Below, one piece after another: positions 36,466-47,385 of a DNA stretch of 64,000 bases. Numbering within the stretch: the stretch's first letter is position 1; every line of letters starts with the position of its first letter. The notes under the pieces are model-generated. The model did not search any database. It had not been told where the DNA came from and was given only the letters and a program-made list of their open reading frames with translations. Source of the stretch: Nageia nagi (Eukaryota > Pinophyta). The DNA is taken from positions 130,696,001-130,760,000 of the forward strand of contig JBITNC010000001.1 in assembly GCA_050084985.1 (NCBI GenBank), read 5' to 3'. A program made the translations under genes and the position numbers.

Positions 36466-37386
36466 TGGGTGTGGTGACCCTCCCCTTAAGAATATTTTAT
36501 TCATTTAGAATAATGTTGTGATAAGCGTATTTGTGTTTGAAATATGTTTATAAGATCTTTTTTTATGAGTTCTTGCATTATTAGGAATGATTATTTCATA
36601 TATTGTTATGAATTTGATACTTCTTGGAATTGATGTGGTTACAAAAATAGATGTCCAAGTGAGTGGATCCCTTGATTGGATGTAAACTATTAATCTAAAT
36701 TAGATCGTGTGTCAGGTTGTCTTTTTAGGAGCAATACTCAATCCAAAGGTATATGTGCTTGGAGATAGATTGAAGATTAAAATATAAAATTTTTTGGCAT
36801 TTAGTTTTAGGCTACTAACGGTGTGTAAAATACTATTTTTAGGCTTTTAACAACATGCAAAGTACTATTTTTAGGCCTCTAATGGTGTGCACCTTGATGA
36901 GTCAGTTAGGGCATTTGAAGAGATGTTGGCATTTTGTTCCTTGGCTAACATTTCAAAGTGTTTTGGAGGCTTATTTAATGGCATATCTCATTATTGATTC
37001 TCAATGAATAAGGATTATAGAGTTTTGGGATTTTAGAATTATAATAGTTTGAAGGAAGATCGAGAGTTATTCCAAAATTATTGTAGTTCTAAGATTGTTT
37101 CTTCTTGCTGTAGGAGATTATAGTAATTGTAAAAAATTATATTCCCATTGTGTTCATAGTATTTCTCTATGGATGTAATATTGTATTTGCATAAACAATG
37201 AGAAAACAAGGCTCTAATTTTATGCTAGATTAGCCCACATTAGGTTAACCAAGGTAAATCATTATGTTAATCTTGTATGCAATTTTTAAATTTATATGCA
37301 ATTTGTATGATTTCATAATGGTTAACTATTTTTATTTGAATCTGTAAGTGAGGATCTAAGTATGATATAAGCATCCAATGATTATA
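36466..37386 (+). mobile_element. 5' LTR of element G
   Basis: It begins TGGGTGTGGTGACCC and ends GATTATA, where the 3' LTR has GATTACA. It includes a 32-bp repeat in three copies (36805-36893) and the signal-like block GTATATGTGCTTGGAGATAG shared with the 3' LTR. Confidence 0.7.
36805..36893 (+). repeat. 32-bp repeat, three units, in 5' LTR of G
   Basis: Each unit opens TTTTAGGC and includes (G/C)(T/A)TG(C/T)AAA(A/G)TACTAT. The 3' LTR has two units (42177-42233), a length difference of exactly one 32-bp unit. Confidence 0.8.
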
Positions 37387-37393
37387 GATTATG

Positions 37394-37405
37394 TGGTATC
37401 AAAGC
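37394..37405 (+). promoter_or_regulatory. Primer-binding site for initiator Met tRNA (element G)
   Basis: TGGTATCAAAGC lies 7 bp after the LTR end. It differs at one base from TGGTATCAGAGC, the plant iMet primer site used by most plant chromoviruses and copia elements. Confidence 0.85.
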
Positions 37406-37592
37406 TTATGTATGTCAAATTTGGGGATGGAATTTTGGGTATTTCAGGCCACCAATGACATATTTGTTTTTATCTTTTGGAGATCTCAAAGACCAAAATT
37501 AATTCTAGAGGATCCTGAGATTGGTCAAAAGGGAAAAGTGACTAAAATGGATAATATGGAGGAGCAATAGTCTACTGTTCATACCATGATGA

Positions 37593-38500
37593 ATGTCAAT
37601 TTTTGAAAGGAGATTCTTGGTAATGAAAAATTATTTGGCTCATTTGGCTGAGTTGTTAGCTGTTGGAGCAAGTGCAAATGTTAATCAAATATATCATGAT
37701 GTAGTTGAGAGACTTGATTCCTTATCTTCATCAAATAGAGTCCCATTCAAGATGGAGGCTAAAGTGGGCATCCTTACTTTTGGAGGAGAGGTTGATACAA
37801 AAAAAGTGAAAAATTGGTTGAAAAAATTGGAGGTTTATTTCCAAATTCATGGTGTTGTAAGTGATGTTGATGAAATCTCTTTTGCTAAATTAAAGATGAG
37901 TGGAAATGCTTTAGTTTGATGGGAAATCCATGTAGAAACTCTTAATCATGAATAGTTTTATGAAATATCTTCTTGGAATGAATTTAAGGAGTTGTTAAGA
38001 GATCAATTGTATTCATTAGGATATCATAATAAATAATTGATGAAATAGCAAATCTTTAGACAACAAAGAGAGAAAAATGTTTAAGAATACATTATAGAAT
38101 TTAACAAATAAACTACTTTGCTTGGGGTTTCATTAAAATATCCTCAAATTTTAATGAAGTACATTGAAGGTTTACATAGTCATTTGAAAAAGACTATCAT
38201 GTTGTTTAATTCTACTAATCTTGATCAAGTGTGTGTTCAAGCATAATACTTAGAGGAGGATGGTAACTCAAAGAGATAATCTAATGAATCCAATAAAGCT
38301 TCTAATTCAAGGGGAGGACAAGAGAAAGATAAATCTCAAGATAAAGGCAAAGGTAAGTAAGAAACTAAGACCACTAATATTTCAAAGAAAGAAAGTGATA
38401 GTAGACATTGAGTCATTATGCTAAATATAGTCATATTTATGATAAATGTTGAAAATTACATCCATATAAGCATAAGAATAAGGAGAAAACTTATGCTATG
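37593..38500 (+). pseudogene. Element G gag, decayed
   Basis: The open frame 37593-37919 holds VGILTFGGEVDTKKVKNWLK, then LEVYFQIHGVVSDVDEISFA, the typical start of the plant chromovirus retrotrans_gag domain (F.G..D...V..WL...E.YF). It continues through stops as WNEFKELLRDQLYSLGY and EYIIEFNK*TTLLGVS. A basic Lys/Ser-rich linker follows, then a broken zinc knuckle near 38405-38470 (HYAKYSHIYDKCWKLHPYKH), in which only the last Cys and its neighbours remain. Confidence 0.8.
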
Positions 38501-38589
38501 ATTCTTAGATGTGATGATATTGAGGGCAGTTCAGATGTTGATGAGAAAGCAAATTGTTTAGCCATTCAAAAGGTTTAAGAACCTCAATA

Positions 38590-38945
38590 CATTGAAGAAC
38601 AAAGGATTCAATTATTCCATCTTAAAATCCAAATTAATAAAACCAAAGTAGATTGCATTGTTGATTCAAGTTTTCAAGTAAACTTGATTTTAGTGACTAT
38701 GGTAAATAATTTGGGATTGAAAAATTTCAACCATCCAAATCCATATCCTTTGGTTTGGGTGCATCACAATGCTAGTTTGCAAGTCACTAAGCAATGTAAG
38801 TTAAAATTTGCTATTTATACAAAGTACATTGATGAAGTTGTGGTTGATGTTGTTCTTTAAGATATTTATGGTGTTATTCTTGGTAACTCTTATATGTGGG
38901 ATAGAGATGGTATTTATTACAAAAGATTAAACAAATTATGATTGG
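38590..38945 (+). pseudogene. Element G aspartic protease, decayed
   Basis: IQLFHLKIQINKTKVDCIVD, then SSFQVNLI at 38651-38689, matches the chromovirus protease start with DSG changed to DSS, so the active site is damaged. It continues LGLKNFNHPNPYPLVWVHHN and VILGNSYMWDRDGIYY, the closing ILGMPYLW-like motif, before a short region of LTR-like repeats that separates it from RT. Confidence 0.8.
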
Positions 38946-39079
38946 TGAAAGATGTTTCTAGCAAGTGCACATAAAAGTAGGAAAAAGCTACATTTGGTCA
39001 CTGTCAGTTAGGTAAAACATCTTATGAATGCCTCTAAAATGTTTTTTTTTATCATAGTGAAAATAAGAGCCTTGGATGA

Positions 39080-39150
39080 GATGAATCTCATGCTATCAAT
39101 GATGTGCAATACTAATTTCAGGTCACCAATGTTGTGCAAAAGAGAGGAAT
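39080..39150 (+). repeat. LTR-type minisatellite units between protease and RT of G
   Basis: CTATCAATGATGTGCAATACTAATTTCAGGTCACCAATGTTGTGC resembles two units of the 32-bp repeat of the G LTRs, here within the pol coding stretch. Confidence 0.5.
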
Positions 39151-39279
39151 AGATGTAGGATTTAGTTTAGGAGTTTACTGATTTATTTGTAGAGCCACAT
39201 GGATTACCTCCTATGTAGTACATACAACATGATATTTAGTTTTTTACATGATGCTTCATTGCCCAACATAGCTTTATAT

Positions 39280-40480
39280 CGATAATCAATTTTGGAGCAA
39301 GGGGAGATAAGGAGGAAGATTTCAGAGTTAGTTGATCAAGGTGTGATCAGACCAAGTACATCTCCATATGGATCACCTATTATTTTGGTTCCTAAAAAGG
39401 ATCAAACTTGGAGAATGTGCATTGACTATAGAGCATTAAATAAAATCACTATCAAAAATTGTTATCCTTTACCTCAGATAGATGATCTTTTGGATCAATT
39501 GCAAGGGGCAAGATTCTTCACAAAATTGGACTTGAAGAGTGGATATCAACAAGTTAGAATAAAAAAGAACATTTGGAAGACTTATTTCAAGACAAGATAA
39601 GGCCTATTTGAGTGGCTTATTTTACCATTTGGTTTATGCAATGCATTAGCCACTTTCATGAGGGTAATGAATGATGTACTTTATCCATTTATTAATTTTT
39701 TATTGTATACTTGAATGATATTCTTGTTTATAATTCTACTTAGGAAGAACATATTTTACATATTAGACAAGTATTTCAAACTTTGCATAGGGAGAAGTTC
39801 TTATTGAAATATTCAAAATATGAGTTTGGTTGATAACATATTGTACATATTAGATCCTAGTAAAGTAAATACTATAGTAGATTAGCCAAGGCCATCTAAT
39901 GTAACTAAAGTAAGGAATTTCTTAAGTGCTATATAATATTTGAGAAATTTTATTATTATTTTTTCTCATATTACTTCATATTTACATGATGTAACTGGAA
40001 AGAGGCAATCTTTTCAATGGAAGAAACAACAACAAACATCTTTTGATACTTTGAAGTAAAAGATTATTAATGCATCTATGCTAGCACTTCCTGATTTGCA
40101 AAAGCCATTTGAAGTGGAGATTGATGCAAGTGACAATACCATGGGAGTTATTTTGATGCAAGAAGGTAAACTAATTTGATATCATTATGAAAAGTTTAGT
40201 AGGGCTATTTTGAATTATCCTACTTATGATAAGGAAATGTATGCATTGGTTCAAGTTGTTAAAAAGTGAAAATATTACTTAATAGAAAAAGAAATAATAA
40301 TTCATACTGATCATCAACTATTAAAGTATTTACAAACTCAATCAAAATTGAAACAAACTAGACACTATAGATGGATGAGTTTTTTGCAACAATTTCACAT
40401 AGTGATCAAGTATAAGAAAGGACCACATAATAACATTGCTAACATGCTTTCTAGACCACCTATAACTATAGATTCCAAGC
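39280..40480 (+). pseudogene. Element G reverse transcriptase and RNase H, decayed
   Basis: The open frame 39292-39600 starts [20 protein letters not shown] and holds [45 protein letters not shown] and [15 protein letters not shown] (first catalytic Asp kept). After a stop come [14 protein letters not shown], and in another frame the catalytic box as VYLNDILVY (39705-39731) where YLDD is expected. The thumb and tether lead to RNase H: FEVEIDASDNTMGVILMQEG (Asp kept, near 40110-40165), YPTYDKEMYALVQ (Glu kept) and IIHTDHQLLKYL (Asp kept). HNNIANMLSRP ends the domain near 40455. The RNase H active site is nearly intact apart from the stops. Confidence 0.9.
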
Positions 40481-40729
40481 CATCAGTGGTATGCAGTTGA
40501 CTATGGGTCATTAGCAGAATGCAAATAGGTTCCAGTGAGTTCTCTCTTAGTGCTAAATTTTTTTTCTTTTCTATCTGAGTCATTTTCAGAGGCATATGTG
40601 CAGGATACTGAATTCAAAGAAGTGTATGAGTAGTTATCATCATCTAGGTCCAAGTATGAGGGTTTGGATGAATTTCATTTACAAAATAAACTTGTTTATC
40701 ATTTTAATGTATTATATGTAACTATAGGT

Positions 40730-41830
40730 GAAAGAATTGGACTAATTAGAGAAGAACATACTTCAAAGATCATAGAAAATTTTGGAGTTAAAAAAATATT
40801 ATACAATTTGCAAAGGTATGTATATTAGCCAAAGATGCAAGATCAAGTTGCCATATACATAAAGGGATATTCTTTATGTTACACTAGCAAGTCAAGTAAT
40901 AAAAAATTGGATTTGGATCAGCCACTTCCAATACCTTCATGTCTATGGGAGTGTATCTCAATGGATTTTGTGGAAGGATTGCTTATAACTAAGAAGGGTC
41001 ATGACTTTATTTATTTTTGTGGATATATTTAGTAAGATGTATATTTTGATTCCATGTAAAAAGAATATAATAGGACAAAAGATTGCAAATTTATTCTTTT
41101 CTCATGTTGGGTTCATTTTGGATTTTCTAATTCCATTATTTCAGATAGAGAGTAGATTTTTAAGTAAGTTTTGGACATGTTTGTTGAAAAAGATGGATAC
41201 AAGGTTGAAGAGAAGTGCTTCCTTTTATTCTCAAATGGATGGACAAACCAAGGTGGTGAATAGGATAGTAGTTCAACTCTTGAGGGATTATTATGGAAAG
41301 TATCCTAAATCTTAGGATGAACATATTGAATATATCCAATATCTATACAATAAGGTAATTCATTCTTCCATTAATAAGAGTTCTTTTGAGACTTATTTTG
41401 GTTATTTAGCACCATTACCTTTTGATTGTATGTTTGAAAAATAAAAAGATGAATAAGATTCACTTGAGAAAGAGGAAAAGAAAGCTGAAAATTTTGTTGA
41501 AAAGATTAAGCAAATTCATTTTAAAGTCGAAGGGAAACTTGAAACAAGCCAAGCCAAGTAGAAGATGAGACATGATAAATATAGAGTTGACCATAAGTTT
41601 CATTTGGAAGACCATGTTTGGTTGCATCTTAGTAAGGAGATGTTGCAAGGACCAACTAAAAAGTTGAAACCTATAAGGTATGGACCATTTGAGATTATGG
41701 AGCAAGTAAATGAGAATGCATTTAGATTGAATCTACTAGAATATATGAACATCTATTCAATTGGAAATGTTGAGCATTTGAAATTGTATGAGCCATCTGT
41801 GTTGACTGAATATGAAGCAAGTTTAAATTA
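40730..41830 (+). pseudogene. Element G integrase with GPF/Y-type C-terminus, decayed
   Basis: The zinc-binding region is reduced to KMQDQVAIYIKGYSLC around 40833. MDFVEGLL near 40963 keeps the first catalytic Asp, followed by HDFIYFCGYI and, after a shift, FSKMYILIPCKK. The second Asp region is altered (FQIESRFLSKFW), while SFYSQMDGQTKVVNRIV (41215-41270) matches the usual PQTDGQTEVVNR helix. From 41565 to 41831 an open frame holds VWLHLSKEMLQ, RYGPFEIMEQVNENAFRLNL and NVEHLKLYEPS, the GPF/Y module that binds DNA and ends most chromovirus integrases. Confidence 0.85.
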
Positions 41831-41831
41831 G

Positions 41832-42030
41832 ATATTTCCATCTCTTGATGACTTAACTCTTAATACTATGGATGAAATCAAGGAGGATTCCATATTACAA
41901 AACAAGGTTCATGATATAAGAAGAGGTGAGACGGAGTTATGGTTGGTTAAATTGAAAGGATTAAAGCCTAATAAAGCCAAGTGTATGGACATGTCTAGAG
42001 TTGGAGAGTTTTATCCTCATCTATATATTT
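41832..42030 (+). pseudogene. Element G chromodomain-like tail
   Basis: After one stop the frame continues ILQNKVHDIRRGETELWLVK, then LKGLKPNKAKCMDMSRVGEF. The spacing of a first strand ending ETELWLVK followed by KGL and a C-terminal helix resembles the chromodomain that directs chromoviruses to heterochromatin. The aromatic cage cannot be judged with confidence. Confidence 0.65.
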
Positions 42031-42039
42031 GTGGGACCA

Positions 42040-42781
42040 AATGATTCTCCATTGGAGAGATATGATTCGAATTGGATCATATGTTAGGTTATCGTTTTAG
42101 GAGAAATACTCAATCCAGAGGTATATGTGCTTGGAGATAGATCGAAGATCAAAATATAGAGTTTTTTGGCATTTGATTTTAGGCTATCAATGGCATGCAA
42201 AATACTATTTTTAGGCCACTAATGATGTGCACCTTGATGAGTCAGCAAGGGCATTTGAAAAAACATTGACATTTCAAGAAATTGAGCAATTCAGGTTCCT
42301 TACCTGACATTTCAAAGTGTTTTGGAGCCTTATTTAATGCCATATCTCATTCTTGATTCTCAATGAATGAGGATTGTAGAGTTTTGAAATTTTAGAATTG
42401 TAATAGTTTTATAGAAGACCAAGAGTCATTCTAAAATTGTTGTAGTTCTAAGATTGTTTTTTCTTGCTGTAGGAGATTGTAGTAATTATAAAAAGTTGTA
42501 TTGCCATTATGTTCATGGTATTTCTCTATGCATGTAATATTGTAATATCTATAGACAATGAGAAGAGAAGGCTCCAATTCCATTCTAGATTAGCCCAAAT
42601 TGGATGAACAAGGGTGAATCATTGTGTTGATTTTGTTGTGTGTTTGAGATTGCTAATTTGTGATTTACATTGTGCAATTTTCAAATTTATATGTACTTTG
42701 TATGATCTCATAATAGTTAACTATTTTTTTTCAAATCTGTAAGTGAGGATCTGAGTATGTTATAAGCATCTAGTGATTACA
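42040..42781 (+). mobile_element. 3' LTR of element G, 5'-truncated
   Basis: It aligns with 5' LTR positions from about 36690 to 37386 and ends GATTACA at 42781. Roughly the first 200 bp of the LTR are not present, and no polypurine tract is seen before it. Confidence 0.75.
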
Positions 42782-42786
42782 GATCA

Positions 42787-44039
42787 ACTAGACATGATGA
42801 TGATATCTCAACCCATAAGGAAAGTATGAATTCATTTAGGCATTTATTATGTTATGTGATTGAGAGCTAAGAGGTTGTATTTTTCGTAAAAGAGCTTTAT
42901 TTTTCCCTTGTGTTGCATGACTATGTGTGTTTTTCTTACCTTTAATTATTTACTTTGGTCTACAAAATAGAAATAAATAGTTAATACCAAATAAAAATGC
43001 ATATTAAATTAGTTGCATTAATATCTAGATATTTAAATGATTTAATCATCTAGAGTAAATGGTCTTAATATTTTAAATTTAAAGATTAAAGTATCTAAAA
43101 TATATTTTATATTTTATTTATTTAAAAATTAGTTTTAAAAATACAATACTAAACTCAAAGTAAACTAGTTGTTCTTATTATTGGGAGAGATAACTATAGA
43201 AAGAAATTGCTTGCAAATTTCAAGTTTTCTCTCTGTATGCTAGTTTTATTTATTCTTTGAAAGGAAATTTGAATGATTAGAAAAATATTAGAACATAATT
43301 GATTTTTGGTATTTGTGAATTTTAGAAATAGTTTACCCTTTTCAAATTTGAATGCATGTTGGTTTTATTTTTGAAACAAGAAAATATGGAATATTTTTTA
43401 TATAACAATTTTCATTCTAGGTTGCATTTAAATTTTAGATGCATTTAAATTTTTGAAAATAATTTGGGTTCAGCCAAAAGATGAGCATTTAATTTTGTTT
43501 TTAGAAATGCATTCAAACTTAGTTTTTGGGTTTGAACAGAAATGGGGGTTTTTGAGTAAATTGGGTTTGTGGATGAAAACCCAATAGAAATGGATGAAAA
43601 ATAGTTTATATGAAATTGTAGTAGTCTTCTAAAACTTTCTAAGACAAGTAAAAAAAAAATGCACCCATTAGGATTTCAAAAAATAGATGTGTTGCATTAA
43701 ATTCAATTTAAATTTTGAAATACAATGTACATTGTCAAATTTTTTGAAAAGAAAAATACCGCATTTGTATTTTATTAAACTTAGTTTTAGTTTAAATGTA
43801 CAGTAGTAATTTAAATTTAATTGTGTTTATTTTTGTGATTAAGAATATTTATATAATTTATTTTATTAGTATATAAAAATATATATATTAATAAAAAAAT
43901 TTATTTATGGCCTATGGCTTGTGTGGAAGGCCAAAGTAATGGAGAGAAGCTAGAATTGATGTCATTCCATTAATGAGAAGGGTTTATGATCCATAATATA
44001 TTTTTTGTCTGAACGGATCTATTTTTAAATTTGCTTGTT
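42787..44039. other. AT-rich stretch, no gene seen
   Basis: This should be the continuation of the copia copy H after the G insertion, but I could not recognise copia sequence. The stretch is AT-rich with homopolymer runs, and no frame is supported on either strand. Confidence 0.35.
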
Positions 44040-44425
44040 GTCTCATAAGAGATAAAAGGATTAAATAACAAGTGAATAAACAATATATGAACCAACAAAT
44101 TAAATACCACAAGAGAGTTTTACCAAAAATAAGCACTCTTATTTCTATGGAGTTGAATTAGTTCATTCTAGTCTATCACCTTGTCACAATACTTAGAAAA
44201 TTTTCTTCACTCCCAGATATTAGTAAAATATTTGTCTAAAAAAAATCAAACTGGCTAGTCTTCCTTTTATAAATTAAGGAAGTTAGCCTACAAAATATTA
44301 TGGTTACAACTCTTTTGACTTGGTACAAGTAGACATCATCCAAATTGTGGCCACTAACTCATCTTATCCCTACCTCGTGTCCACCAAGTTAGTAATAACC
44401 ACTAACCACTAATATTTCCTCCCCT
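44040..44425 (-). mobile_element. Possible LTR, minus strand
   Basis: On the minus strand a purine tract (AGGAGGGGAGGA, about 44426-44440) is followed by TATTAGTGGTTAGTGG and, 130 bp on, a TATA-like TATAAAAGG. This is what the junction of a polypurine tract and a 3' LTR looks like. Within it GGCTAACTTCCTT and AAGGAAGACTAGCC form an imperfect hairpin around 44265-44300. No second copy is in the window, so it is unproven. Confidence 0.35.
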
Positions 44426-44599
44426 CCTATTTTTAAGGGAAACAAAATAACAAAATTTGACATCTTTACAAATTTCAAAATAGCATACCAAAACATGTAT
44501 TTCTCTCTTCCAATTTAAAGGGAAAACAACACTTGATTGTAAATATAAACCTCAACAATATTTTTAAAACACCACAATCTAAAAATACCAAATTAAAAT

Positions 44600-45350
44600 G
44601 TCAGGTCCAAAATACCAAACTAATATTGCACGCCTGAAATAGGCAATTCCCACCAGACTTTGCTAATTGGCATATCCACATGAAATTGCATGGGAGATTG
44701 GTAGTATCCCTGATATTCGCATGGATTTCCTTCTCTGCGTGGATCACTAACGGTGATAGGAGGGAGGATCTCATCTTCGTCCAACACCTCCATATTATCT
44801 TTTCAATTTCCACCTCCATGTTAGCAGGTAGTGGAATTTGCATTGCAAATAGTTGGATAGAGGTCTACGTTCATAGAATAGTCCTTTTGGTCTAGTATCC
44901 AACATGTCAATATTCAACTATGTATAGGGCCCCTCCAATCTCCATTAGACTCCAAATGTGAACCCTTCATTTTGCGCATGGCTAGCAGCTTTATCAGCAT
45001 CCTCCTAATCACGTCACCATGGCCTCCTAAATAAAGTCATCCCCCTCCTTTCACATGACATGGTCTTCCTTGTTGGAAGGATTTATTGACCCTCACACAC
45101 CACTTCATTCACCAATACACGGACCCTCCTTTCATCTGCCATATCTACAAACTTGGTGGACTCCTCTCTAAGTTGTGCGGTCTATTTTCTCATCTGTTGA
45201 CTTTGTCAGGAATCGAACAACTAATGTTATGCGAGATCCTCAAAATACCACACCCATATCACCTTCACATAGATCTGAAGGTAGAAGGGACTGTTGGTGT
45301 TTGGTGGACTACTAAGTGGTCTTTGGAGGGGCCGACATAAATCTTCTGCC
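44600..45350 (-). other. GC-richer coding-like island, unassigned
   Basis: Base composition is clearly richer in G+C than the surroundings (near 45% by eye). The minus strand has an 80-codon open frame at 44601-44843 and coding-like stretches in other frames, for example EVLDEDEILPPITVSD near 44720-44800. The island lies upstream, on the minus strand, of the possible polypurine tract and LTR at 44040-44440, so it may be the 3' coding end of another LTR element. I recognise no domain; a captured host fragment is also possible. Confidence 0.35.
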
Positions 45351-45775
45351 CATTTGTTGGGCTTTTAAAATTTTAAACTATTATATATATATATATAAAT
45401 TTTGATAATAATAAAAAATATAAATAAATATTCAATCTTCAAACCTTCATAAATCACAATCTAGGAGTCGATTTGTTATGCCTTTCAAATCAACAAAATC
45501 ATTATGAAGAGAACTTCAATGTGAAGTTCTTATTTTATTTCTAAGTGATGATCAGATTTTGGATCAATTTAAATACATGTAGGTTTTGGGAGTTACAATC
45601 CTGTATAATAACAAATCAATAAACTACCATGATATGAAACCCTAAATATTATTAATATACATTAGACCATATTCTAATGTATTTATTATTTATATACATA
45701 CATAATGTATCTACTGTATACTAATGTATTATTTCTAATACCCCCATAATACATAGGTCTTTAGTAGACATGAGA
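45351..45775 (-). mobile_element. Possible 3' LTR of copia element I, minus strand
   Basis: After the RNase H of element I, the minus strand shows GGGGGTATTAGAAATAATAC near 45750-45735, like a short polypurine tract and the TGTTAGAAATAATA start of many copia LTRs. AT-rich DNA with a (TA)n run at 45385-45403 follows. The LTR end and a second copy were not found. Confidence 0.3.
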
Positions 45776-46545
45776 GGAAGATCAAAAAATGTTCAAACTT
45801 TCCATTATCAAGCTATTTAGTGGAGACATATGCAATTTGCTTCTTCATGGAAATGTAGTGGGGCTGAATGTTGTGTAATGAAATATGATCCTAAATAAAA
45901 TGCACATGTATCTCAATGTGTTTGGTACACTCATGAAAATAAGGATTTTGAACTAGTTGTTTCAATACACCTTGATTGTTGCAATGAAGAATAGTAGGCT
46001 ATTTCTATGGAATTCCAATGTCTATCAAAATATGATGTAACCATACTACTTCACAAACAATATCACTTACAACATTGTATTCTGATTTTATGGTAGATCT
46101 AGATGTGATATTTTGTCTCTTGCTACCCCATGAAATGAAATGGTCTAGATCCAAGGAAGAACACATAACCTATCATTGATATTATATCATCCAAGGATCC
46201 TCGATAATCTATATTCGTGTATCCAAACAAGATAAACTTATCAATCTTCTTATACTTCAGGCCATAATCATTAATACCATAGATGTATTTAAAAATATGC
46301 TTTGTTGTAGTCCAGTAGGCCTTCTTTGGTCTATGCATAAATCTTCAAAGATAATTAATGACAAAGGAAATATCTGTCCTAGTGTATGCTAGGTTAATTA
46401 ACCCTCTAATCAATTGACAATAGAGAGTTGCATTTACTAACGGAGAACAATCATAGCATGATAATTGTAAATTAGGTTTAAGTGTTATGGATAATAGGTT
46501 CTTGGTGTACTTCATATGTGAAATAAATATCTGATCCTGCATTTG
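45776..46545 (-). pseudogene. Element I (copia) RT C-terminus and RNase H, decayed
   Basis: On the minus strand the open stretch 46542-46345 reads IFISHMKYTKNLL and LVNATLYCQLIRGLINLAYT, the end of copia RT. The open stretch 46338-46123 reads MHRPKKAYWTTTKHIFKYIY, then LFGYTNIDYRGSLDDIISMI and GYVFFLGSRPF, the RNase H start with its Asp-bearing DADWAG strand as TNIDYRG. Below that, down to about 45776, TSRSTIKSEYNVVSDIVCEV (the Glu-bearing helix), LHCNNQGVLKQL and HTKHIEIHVHFI-type motifs complete the domain. The final ADIFTK motif reads AYVSTK. The stops are few but present. Confidence 0.85.
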
Positions 46546-47385
46546 CTAGACCTCTAATCCAAGGTAATAGTAAAGTAGACCAATGTTAGTCATGTGGAAT
46601 GATCATTTGAGGTAATCTTTGTAAGATATGATTAACTCCTTAATATTTCCTATGATAACTAGATCATCAACATAAATTACGACAATGATAATCTCCCCCC
46701 CATGTTATCAAAGGTAGAGATTAGGATCATATGGACTCATGTTGAATTCATATTGTAGTAAATGGGAATCAATTTTCATGTACCAAGCTCATGGAGCCTA
46801 TTTCAAACCATACAAAGACTTGATCAATCTACACACTTTTCTTTTTCCTGTATCAGTCACAAATCCTTCAAGTTGTTGCATGTAGACTTCTTTCTTAAAG
46901 TCTTCATTCAAGAAGATGCTCTTCACATCTATGTGGTGGACTTTCCATTCAAATTATCCTACCAGTGCAAAAGCAATTTTGATGATCTTCATCTTAGCTA
47001 TGCGAGCAAAAGTATCCTCATAGTTGATATATTCCTGTTGAATATATCCTTTGGAAATGAGTTAGGCCTTGTGCTTATCAAGTGTACCATCAACTTTGTA
47101 CTTGGTTTTGAACACCCATTTGCATCTAATGACTTTCTTCCATGGTGGAAGATCTACCAACTTCCATGTACTATTTTTTATCATTCTATGATATTTATCC
47201 TAGATAATTAACATCCAATGTGATAATTTAATAGCTTCATGAATTATTTCAAATTTAGGTGTATTTATAACTATGCTCATCAAATCCAAGTTCACTTCTT
47301 CATGAGCCATGCTCTATGTCCTTACGCTAGAAGTCAAAGTATCTAGTGGAGCACTCAAGTTTGAATCGTGTAGTATCTTTTGGTA
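46546..47385 (-). pseudogene. Element I (copia) reverse transcriptase, decayed
   Basis: Minus strand. The catalytic box is intact as IYVDDLVIIGNIKE (about 46678-46636), the YVDD of copia RT. Upstream on the minus strand the finger region is visible only in pieces (PWKKVIRCKWVFKTKYKVDG-like words around 47150-47060), with frame changes. The long plus-strand frame across 46762-47211 is merely antisense to this gene. Confidence 0.75.

Larger units (their letters stand above)
36466..42781 (+). mobile_element. Element G: chromovirus (Ty3/gypsy) with both LTRs, decayed
   Basis: 5' LTR, iMet primer site, gag with degenerate zinc knuckle, protease, RT, RNase H, integrase, chromodomain-like tail and 3' LTR lie in canonical chromovirus order. 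Flanking 5-mers are GATTA (36461-36465) and GATCA (42782-42786), a likely target duplication with one C-to-T change. The 3' LTR lacks roughly its first 200 bp together with any polypurine tract. In a 65-bp sample the LTRs differ at about five positions. Stops and frameshifts throughout show it is not active. Confidence 0.85.

Noticed and set aside
44680-44895. 71-codon plus-strand open frame
   Set aside because: Overlaps the longer minus-strand coding-like stretch of the GC-richer island and shows no motif; which strand is coding is not certain, so neither is called a gene.
46762-47211. 149-codon plus-strand open frame
   Set aside because: Antisense to the copia RT of element I, whose minus-strand motifs (YVDD and flanking blocks) are clear.
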